Assembly: GCA_027364815.1 (NCBI GenBank)
Contig: DAHXOQ010000008.1
Coordinates: forward strand, 1-29,859
Reading direction: 5' to 3'
Origin: Acidobacteriaceae bacterium
Lineage (GTDB): Bacteria > Acidobacteriota > Terriglobia > Terriglobales > Acidobacteriaceae
Length of the DNA: 29,859 nucleotides
Of the stretch, positions 24,200-29,859 are shown one piece after another. The notes beneath the pieces are model-generated. The model was given only the letters and a program-made list of their open reading frames with translations, was not told where the DNA came from and made no database searches. Numbering within the stretch: position 1 is the stretch's first letter; each line of letters opens with the position of its first letter. The position numbers were made by a program, and so were the translations under genes.

Positions 24200-26372
24200 A
24201 GAATGTGCGCTCCGAGAAGTACTTAAAAGTGTGTTTAAGAGAGCTCGCCATAGTAGCTTCGGCGGGCAGCAATACTGTGGCGACAACGCGAGTTCCGTGT
24301 TTCGGTTGACTATCGATCTCAAGAATCGCTGAGATGTCTGCAGCTCGATTTCGCATTCCCCGCAGGCCGAACCCAAGTAGATCGCCACTCTTTACAAAGC
24401 CGATTCCATCGTCTTGAATCGTAAGTCGGACGCTCGCGCTTTCGTAATGCAAGAGTATTGACAGAGTACTCGGGTCGGCATGGCGAACCGCGTTTGCAAT
24501 CGCCTCTCGGCCGATCCGCACCAGCCCGTTAGCGATACGTAGTGGAATAGGACGTGGACTTCCGGTGCTGGTCGCAATGACTTTTACTGATCCTCCCTTA
24601 ACCATAGAGCGAGCAGAGGCGGTGAGCGAAGACAACAGGTTCTCTTTTTCCAACAAGCCAGAGTCTAGCTGTTCAATACTTCGACGTGCTTCTTTGTGGC
24701 TGTGACGAACTAGGTCTCTTGCCAGATTAACTTGTCGTCTCAGGCTCGACATTTCGTTTGGAATTTCCTTGTGAATCGCCTGCAACTGGAAGCCAATTCC
24801 GGCGAAGCTTTGGGCCAGGGTATCATGGATCTCGTTCGCCAGCCGTTCGCGTTCCTTGTGCATAGCCTTCAGTCTCCATTGCTCAATGCGGCCTCGTACA
24901 ACCTGCGTAAGGAATGCTATAACCAGGATCCCCAAGAACGCCGAGACGTATAACATATGTTGAATCGTCCACCATGTGGGAGGACCAATTGCCTTGACGT
25001 CGGAAGGAGAACGAATCAGGAGCTTGCACCGGACCACATGTGCGCTGTCAACTCCATAATTCCACGTGCCTTCAACTTCCAGAATGCTGATCCCCGAAAT
25101 CACGACGTTGCTTCCCTCGCGAAGATCGTGCAGGGGATCTGAGGCGCCTGTCTGATTTAATTCTGCAAGAAGGATATCGGTCTTATCCTGCAGAAGAAGC
25201 ACATAGGAAGACGGCTCGCGTACACGGCGCAGAAGCGTCCCGGTGACACTAACCAACACATTGTTCAGTTTGCCCGTTGATAGGTCAGAGACAGACACTT
25301 GCGTTGGTTGAGGCGGCTTTCCAGACCCGGTACCGCGAAAAATCGCATCTTCCAGTATTGGTCCGGAGTCGTGTGACGCCGGATAACCGACCACTTCAAC
25401 ACGATCACCCGGATTGATCCGATCAACCTGTCGTGTCTTAACAAACAACGCCTGGCCTTGATCTTCCAGATACAGGCTTTCTCCAGGAATGTAATAGGTT
25501 ACTATTCCTGCCACCCGGACAGAGTGCCAGTAATCTGTGCCAGACCTGTACTGCATGACATTGCTCAACCGCATAAGGTGCTGCGCAAACAAATCCGGTG
25601 GTGGAGGTCGCAACACAGTGATGTTATGCATGCCGTCAACAGAGATCTGTGGCGCGATGATTTGCCTGTTCTCGTTCTTGATCGCTGTTGCAGCTGCATC
25701 GACGCGAACTACTGCACCGATCAGTTTGTCGACGCCTGAAGCATCCTCCGCCGGAAGAATTGTGTCGATTACACCATCCTTCATAGCAATCCGCAGCGAA
25801 GGAAGGTGCAGCCGCGACTCTCCATATCCAACTCCCGCAGAGCGCACCAGTCCGGTGACCGACACAAATTGACAGTCCATCTCGCCGGTGCTGAGTTGTT
25901 TGAATGTAACGTCTCGGGGTTTGGGAAGAGTTGTGCGCCCCAGCCTGTGAATCGTGTGTCCATACACAACTGGAGAAAATAACCCCTCGCTAACATGTCC
26001 GACGACCTCGACTTCGTCGCCTTGAGAGAGTTCTGCTGGTTTCTCCAGGTAGACCCAGATGCCCGCAGTATGATCCTGAATGATCAGGGAGAGCGGAACT
26101 TGCCATGTCACCACACCGCGTATTCGAACCGGCAAGCCACGCTTGGCTTGCTCCGGCGTCAGAGCTAGAAGTGATGCTGTTGTCTGAATGATGCCGGAGG
26201 TTTGCGGCTGTGTTTGGGCACGACCTTCCATGGAAAGCTGCGCGCTGTGGATAATCAACATTACCAAGACCCAATACAACTTGCATAATCCTGCGCGGCT
26301 CACCGTTGACCGATGCTGTACCATCTGTGTCGCAAGTGGAAGCGTCCAGTTCGATTTTCGAGTTGCATGCAT
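24156..26372 (-). CDS. Sensor histidine kinase (HisKA_3) with duplicated OB-fold-like sensor region
   Basis: 738 residues. An N-terminal hydrophobic segment (about 31-47, YWVLVMLIIHS) and a second one (473-490, YVSAFLGILVIAFLTQVV) place residues ~50-470 outside the membrane. That region holds two similar units: PVRIRGVVTWQVPLSLIIQD…QGDEVEVVGHVSEG (82-130) and SVRVAGIVTYYIPGESLYLE…PGDRVEVVGYPASH (284-334), each followed by a shorter VSVTG element (171-174 and 375-378). They look like repeated OB-fold modules. The cytoplasmic part has a HisKA_3 H-box with His516 (LANEIHDTLAQSF), then an ATPase domain (REAIANAVRHADPS, DDGIGF, GFGLRGMRNRA). The true start is uncertain; ATG 26372 and 26324 are both possible. 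It is the partner of the downstream response regulator. Confidence 0.9.
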   Translation of the reverse strand: MHATRKSNWTLPLATQMVQHRSTVSRAGLCKLYWVLVMLIIHSAQLSMEGRAQTQPQTSGIIQTTASLLALTPEQAKRGLPVRIRGVVTWQVPLSLIIQDHTAGIWVYLEKPAELSQGDEVEVVGHVSEGLFSPVVYGHTIHRLGRTTLPKPRDVTFKQLSTGEMDCQFVSVTGLVRSAGVGYGESRLHLPSLRIAMKDGVIDTILPAEDASGVDKLIGAVVRVDAAATAIKNENRQIIAPQISVDGMHNITVLRPPPPDLFAQHLMRLSNVMQYRSGTDYWHSVRVAGIVTYYIPGESLYLEDQGQALFVKTRQVDRINPGDRVEVVGYPASHDSGPILEDAIFRGTGSGKPPQPTQVSVSDLSTGKLNNVLVSVTGTLLRRVREPSSYVLLLQDKTDILLAELNQTGASDPLHDLREGSNVVISGISILEVEGTWNYGVDSAHVVRCKLLIRSPSDVKAIGPPTWWTIQHMLYVSAFLGILVIAFLTQVVRGRIEQWRLKAMHKERERLANEIHDTLAQSFAGIGFQLQAIHKEIPNEMSSLRRQVNLARDLVRHSHKEARRSIEQLDSGLLEKENLLSSLTASARSMVKGGSVKVIATSTGSPRPIPLRIANGLVRIGREAIANAVRHADPSTLSILLHYESASVRLTIQDDGIGFVKSGDLLGFGLRGMRNRAADISAILEIDSQPKHGTRVVATVLLPAEATMASSLKHTFKYFSERTFYANEEPQSNSDTDR

Positions 26373-26607
26373 GGCCAGTACCAGAAACGCAATGAATTAC
26401 TTGCGGTTGTTTTCAATACTATTCCCGATTCCGAGAAAATGTCTTCTGACACCTCGCCGCGCCTAAGCATATGCAGCGTTGCCCGACAATGCAAGAGTTC
26501 ATGTCGTACGTTCATTACAACCTCGTATGCTACACCAGTCTTGCCGAAGTATAAAAACAGATAAGGGAGCACGGAAGTGCGTTACAGCAATTGGAATGCG
26601 ATGGTAA

Positions 26608-26623
26608 TCGTACATTTGTACGA
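26608..26623. promoter_or_regulatory. 7-2-7 inverted repeat TCGTACA-TT-TGTACGA
   Basis: Perfect 7-bp arms with a 2-base centre, the geometry of NarL-type operators. A TCGTAC half-site recurs at 26504-26509 and a TGTAC at 26641-26645. The nearest DNA-binding protein is the NarL-type response regulator. Assignment is by geometry and position only. Confidence 0.45.
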
Positions 26624-26668
26624 TGCCGGCATAGACCATATGTACACTCTGGATCTCATTCATATGAT

Positions 26669-26707
26669 GGGTCGTCGCAGACCCAAAAGGGTCGGTAGAT
26701 TTGGGTC
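26669..26707 (+). repeat. Competing stems GGGTC/GACCC/GGGTC/GGGTC
   Basis: GGGTC at 26669-26673, GACCC at 26680-26684, GGGTC at 26689-26693 and again at 26703-26707. GACCCAAA (26680-26687) is an exact complement of TTTGGGTC (26700-26707). The single GACCC can thus pair with any of three partners, as in switching RNA leaders. It lies about 145 bases upstream of the receptor ATG. Confidence 0.45.
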
Positions 26708-26717
26708 GTTTATAGGA

Positions 26718-26731
26718 TGGACATCAGTCCA
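26718..26731 (+). repeat. Hairpin TGGAC-ATCA-GTCCA
   Basis: A perfect 5-bp stem with a 4-base loop, directly after the competing stems. No T-run follows, so a terminator is unlikely. Confidence 0.35.
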
Positions 26732-26849
26732 CGTGGTGACTAGCATTCGTCACGTTGTTAAACCTGAGTAAGAACGGTAGTGAACATAACGCTTGGGTAA
26801 CCGCAGCTGCAACGTTTTCTAGCACGAATGAGACCAGTGAAAGGAAAAC

Positions 26850-29800
26850 ATGATGAACAGATTCCGTCTAGCCATTGGTGCTTGCTTCGTTGCAAGTATC
26901 CTAATGTTTCAATATCCCGTTGCCTTTGCTCAAGATGCTACAGGCACAATTACGGGAACCGTGAGCGACCAGTCCGGGAGCGTCGTCCCAAATGCGGCAG
27001 TCTTGATTGTTGAGACTCAAACAGGAATTAAGCACGAAACGACGTCGAACTCGTCCGGTGCTTACACAGTCCCCCAACTTCCTGTCGGCATCTACAGCGT
27101 TTCCGCCAGCAAACAGGGATACAAGATCGCCAAACAGGACGGTCTCAGATTGAACATTACGGACGTCGCCCGCGTTGACCTGAGTTTGACTGTTGGCAGC
27201 ACCAGCGAGACTGTCACCGTGACAGCTTCGCACATCGAGCTGAATACCGAGAATGCGGAGGTCGCTACCACCATTTCTGAGCGTGAAGTATCGGACCTCC
27301 CGCTCAATGGGAGGAATTTCCAGCAGTTGATGACGCTGGACGGAAGCGCCTATTCGATTGGCAGTAGCGTGCAAAACCAGTTTAGGGGATCTCAAAGTCT
27401 ATACGGTGGAGGTGTCGTTGGCGCTGGCGGCTCGCGCAGCGACGACGTCGGGTTCCTCATCGACGGACTCAATAATCGCGATATCGGCTTTGGATCTGCG
27501 ATTCTGATTCCCTCAATTGACGCCTTGCAGGAGTTCAAGTTCCAGACAAAAACCTACTCCGCAGAATACGGTGGCGCAACCACTCAAGTACAGCTCCACT
27601 TCAAATCCGGAACGAATTCGTTGCACGGCACTGCATACGAATTCGTCCGCAACAATGACTTCGATGCTCGCGGATTCAATCAGACGTCAGTTCCCAGACT
27701 CGACCAGAACCAATTCGGCTACTCTCTAGGGGGACCGGTCTTCATACCAAAGCTGTACAACGGAAGGAATAGAAGCTTCTTCTTTGCAAATTACGAAGGG
27801 CTTCGCGTGAAGTCTAATTCAGCCCCGCAATTCTTCTGGGTACCTACGGCGGATCAATGGTCTGGAAAAATAGGTCAGAATATAGTCGACCCACTCACCC
27901 AACTGCCTTTTCCAGGCACTGATGGCCAAACTGTGCCATCAGATCGCATATCGCAATTCGCCAAGGGTTATCAGGCATTGGCGCTGCAGCCGAATTCAAC
28001 ATCCACTTACGGCAACTTCACAGGAGAGGCCGGCAATCCAGACAACGCAGACCAGCAGAATTACAGGTTAGACCAGAACCTTGGCGCAAACAACACTTTA
28101 TTCTTCCGGTATTCGAGGTCAAGTAATTTCGGCACGACGGGATCTCTCAATGGAACCGGAGATTCCGCATCCACAACAACACAAACGCAAAACGATGCTT
28201 ACCAGGCCGGCTATACGCACATTTTCTCGCCTCACCTTGTCAACCAGGCAACCTTTGGATATGTATTCGCGAATTTCGATACGGTTGCGCCCACCATCAG
28301 CCAAGCTCAACTCGCGAGTTTCGGGATTCAGGGTGGATTCAACCCACAGCCTACACCAGAAGTTCCGCTTTTGTCATTGAACAATACGATCATTGATGGA
28401 ATGGGCACCAACAACAATTGGCCCCAAATCGACCAGACCAAGTACTGGAACGAAGCAGATACCCTTACCTACTCGCGGGGTAATCACTCCTTGACCGCTG
28501 GATTATCGATCTTGAACTGGTCGCATTATTACGGTAAGGGCGCAAATCTGGGAAATTGGACTTTCGACGGCCGTTACTCGGGAAATACGTTTGCGGACTT
28601 ACTGCTCGGAAACCCCAGCGCGTACAGCCTTAACGTTCCTTCACCATATGCTGAAACAGCCGCGGATGCTGTGTTTACGTTTCCACAATACACTTGGTCC
28701 GCATATGTACAGGATGCCTGGAAAGCAAATCGTCGCTTGACAGTTAACGTGGGACTTCGCTACGAGTACTATTCAATCGACAGGGAGAAGAATGACCGCT
28801 ACTTATGGTTTGATCCCTCTGTTGCAGGAGGCGCAGAGTGCACGGCAAATCAAGCGTCGGCTCAAGCAGTGGGCGGAAATGGACTCTTGCAGTATTGCAA
28901 GCAAAGGAGTGCGCCGAAACTAGCCTTCGCACCTCGTATCGGTATCGCTTACCTTCCTTATAAGAATAACGATAAGATTGTTATCCGGATCGGTTACGGA
29001 ATCTTCTATAACACGATCGATGGTCAAGATTATGTGAACGACGCCGGTAACTATCCATACTTGGGCGCGCAGTCTGCCAACGGAACGCCAGTTACGAATA
29101 TTCTGAGCACGTCGAACCCGATCCCGCCAATTACAACGCTGCGTCCCGTGCAGGCATCCGATCTTGGCTTTGTTAATCTCGCCGAGATCAAGATGTATCG
29201 ACCCTATACTCAGAACTGGAATCTCTCGGTTGAGCAGAGCCCATTGAAGAACACCACTGTAGAAATGAGCTATGCCGGATCAGTCGGCACGCATCAGGTT
29301 ACCCGCTACAATCTGAACCAACCACTTCAATACGATCCTTCAAATCCTCAGTCCGTGGCCCAGCGTAGACCTTATGCGGTTTTCGGAGACGTATACTCAC
29401 GCATCTATGGCTTGAGCTCAAACTATAATTCTGGAACTATCAAGGTTCGCCACGACTCCCGTATGCTGGTCTTAACTGCCGCATACACCTTCTCAAAGAG
29501 CCTGGATGTACGCTCCGGTGAGGATGGCGCTGGTGGTGCTGAAGTGAATGGCTTGGCCGGTCCAATGGATTCACAGAACCTGAGACTTGATTATGGCCCC
29601 TCATCCTTTGATGTGAAACACCGGGCTATCATCAGCTTTCTTCACAACATTCCGGTAGGCCGCGGGCAGCGGTATCTTTCCTCAGTTAGCAAACCTGTGG
29701 ATGCAATTGTTGGCGGCTGGAGCCTGAACGGGATCGTAACTTTGCAGTCCGGGTTCCCGATTTCTATAGCGGCGTGGGATCTCAATGGTCTGCTTGACAC

Positions 29801-29859
29801 ATTCTCTCAACTCGCAAATAAGGTGCCCGGGGCTCCACTTTTCGGGCCTGGAACAAAGA
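26850..29859 (+). CDS. Oar-like TonB-dependent receptor with carboxypeptidase-regulatory-like domain (partial)
   Basis: About 1003 residues are present and the gene runs off the window. Signal peptide (RLAIGACFVASILMFQYPVA, cut near AFAQ), then a CarboxypepD_reg-like beta-sandwich at about residues 32-115 (GTITGTVSDQSGSVVPNAAV … NSSGAYTVPQLPVGIYSVSA), then a plug (SDLPLNGRNFQQLMTL, GGSRSDDVGFLIDGLNN, TYSAEYGGATTQVQLHFKSG) and a long outer-membrane barrel (FFFANYEGLR, YVQDAWKANRRLTVNVGLRY, MYRPYTQNWNLSVEQSPL). Such proteins are greatly expanded in Acidobacteriota and are thought to import or bind large substrates such as glycans; the ligand is unknown. AGGA five bases before ATG 26850 (followed by a second ATG) sets the start. 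It is divergent from the two-component system, a plausible regulator. Confidence 0.92.
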   Translation, partial: MMNRFRLAIGACFVASILMFQYPVAFAQDATGTITGTVSDQSGSVVPNAAVLIVETQTGIKHETTSNSSGAYTVPQLPVGIYSVSASKQGYKIAKQDGLRLNITDVARVDLSLTVGSTSETVTVTASHIELNTENAEVATTISEREVSDLPLNGRNFQQLMTLDGSAYSIGSSVQNQFRGSQSLYGGGVVGAGGSRSDDVGFLIDGLNNRDIGFGSAILIPSIDALQEFKFQTKTYSAEYGGATTQVQLHFKSGTNSLHGTAYEFVRNNDFDARGFNQTSVPRLDQNQFGYSLGGPVFIPKLYNGRNRSFFFANYEGLRVKSNSAPQFFWVPTADQWSGKIGQNIVDPLTQLPFPGTDGQTVPSDRISQFAKGYQALALQPNSTSTYGNFTGEAGNPDNADQQNYRLDQNLGANNTLFFRYSRSSNFGTTGSLNGTGDSASTTTQTQNDAYQAGYTHIFSPHLVNQATFGYVFANFDTVAPTISQAQLASFGIQGGFNPQPTPEVPLLSLNNTIIDGMGTNNNWPQIDQTKYWNEADTLTYSRGNHSLTAGLSILNWSHYYGKGANLGNWTFDGRYSGNTFADLLLGNPSAYSLNVPSPYAETAADAVFTFPQYTWSAYVQDAWKANRRLTVNVGLRYEYYSIDREKNDRYLWFDPSVAGGAECTANQASAQAVGGNGLLQYCKQRSAPKLAFAPRIGIAYLPYKNNDKIVIRIGYGIFYNTIDGQDYVNDAGNYPYLGAQSANGTPVTNILSTSNPIPPITTLRPVQASDLGFVNLAEIKMYRPYTQNWNLSVEQSPLKNTTVEMSYAGSVGTHQVTRYNLNQPLQYDPSNPQSVAQRRPYAVFGDVYSRIYGLSSNYNSGTIKVRHDSRMLVLTAAYTFSKSLDVRSGEDGAGGAEVNGLAGPMDSQNLRLDYGPSSFDVKHRAIISFLHNIPVGRGQRYLSSVSKPVDAIVGGWSLNGIVTLQSGFPISIAAWDLNGLLDTFSQLANKVPGAPLFGPGTK

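Larger units (their letters stand above)
26373..26849. other. Structured divergent intergenic region, kinase / TonB receptor
   Basis: 477 bases between the minus-strand kinase and the plus-strand receptor. For the kinase a weak minus-strand promoter is possible: TTGCAT (26494-26489), 17 bases, TATGCT (26471-26466). The right half holds a 7-2-7 inverted repeat (26608), a cluster of competing GGGTC/GACCC stems (26669-26707) and a tight hairpin (26718). A further imperfect stem, GTGAC…GTCAC, lies around 26736-26753. A 64-codon open frame at 26577-26771 spans these structures and is not convincing. Confidence 0.5.

Noticed and set aside
26577..26771. 64-codon frame in the kinase/receptor gap
   Set aside because: It spans strong inverted repeats and has no family resemblance; regulatory DNA is the simpler reading.

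Overview
The window looks like chromosomal DNA from an Acidobacteriota soil bacterium, probably Terriglobales/Acidobacteriaceae-like. This rests on an Oar-like outer-membrane receptor with an N-terminal carboxypeptidase-regulatory-like domain, a pectate-lyase-fold/beta-propeller fusion, a small secreted Cys-containing protein of a type common in that phylum, and general codon use. It is inferred from protein style; no rRNA marker is present. About 20 real protein genes and two tRNA genes are visible. Both ends cut a gene.

Left part (1-6302): a partial ABC-F ATPase and a large secreted pectate-lyase-fold/beta-propeller protein lie on the minus strand. A divergent PAP2 phosphatase, a tRNA with CAU anticodon and a small secreted protein lie on the plus strand.

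Centre (6321-16870): one compact minus-strand operon encodes aerobic phenylacetate catabolism in the order paaA-B-C-D-E-Z-G-H-I-J-Y, with a good sigma70-type promoter ahead of paaA and start/stop overlaps or gaps of about 30 bases or less throughout. PaaABCDE makes the ring epoxide of phenylacetyl-CoA, PaaG isomerises it to the oxepin, PaaZ opens and oxidises the ring, PaaH and PaaJ finish beta-oxidation to succinyl-CoA and acetyl-CoA, and PaaI and PaaY are rescue thioesterases. The CoA ligase (paaK) and the hydratase paaF are not in the cluster, and no paaX-type regulator is seen.

Right of this (17227-22591): a type III polyketide synthase with an abutting methyltransferase is transcribed divergently from paa. 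Next comes a TolC / HlyD(EmrA-like) / DtxR-family operon. Its HlyD gene is interrupted by one in-frame amber codon that looks like a CAG-to-TAG change.

Far right (22614-29859): a tRNA-Phe gene is followed at once by the N-terminal remnant of a tyrosine recombinase, so this was probably an integration site. Then come a NarL-type response regulator and its sensor kinase, which has a duplicated OB-fold-like sensor region. These are divergent from a large TonB-dependent receptor that runs off the end. The 477-base gap between kinase and receptor holds a perfect 7-2-7 inverted repeat and a set of mutually exclusive stems, which makes it the most interesting non-coding stretch in the window.
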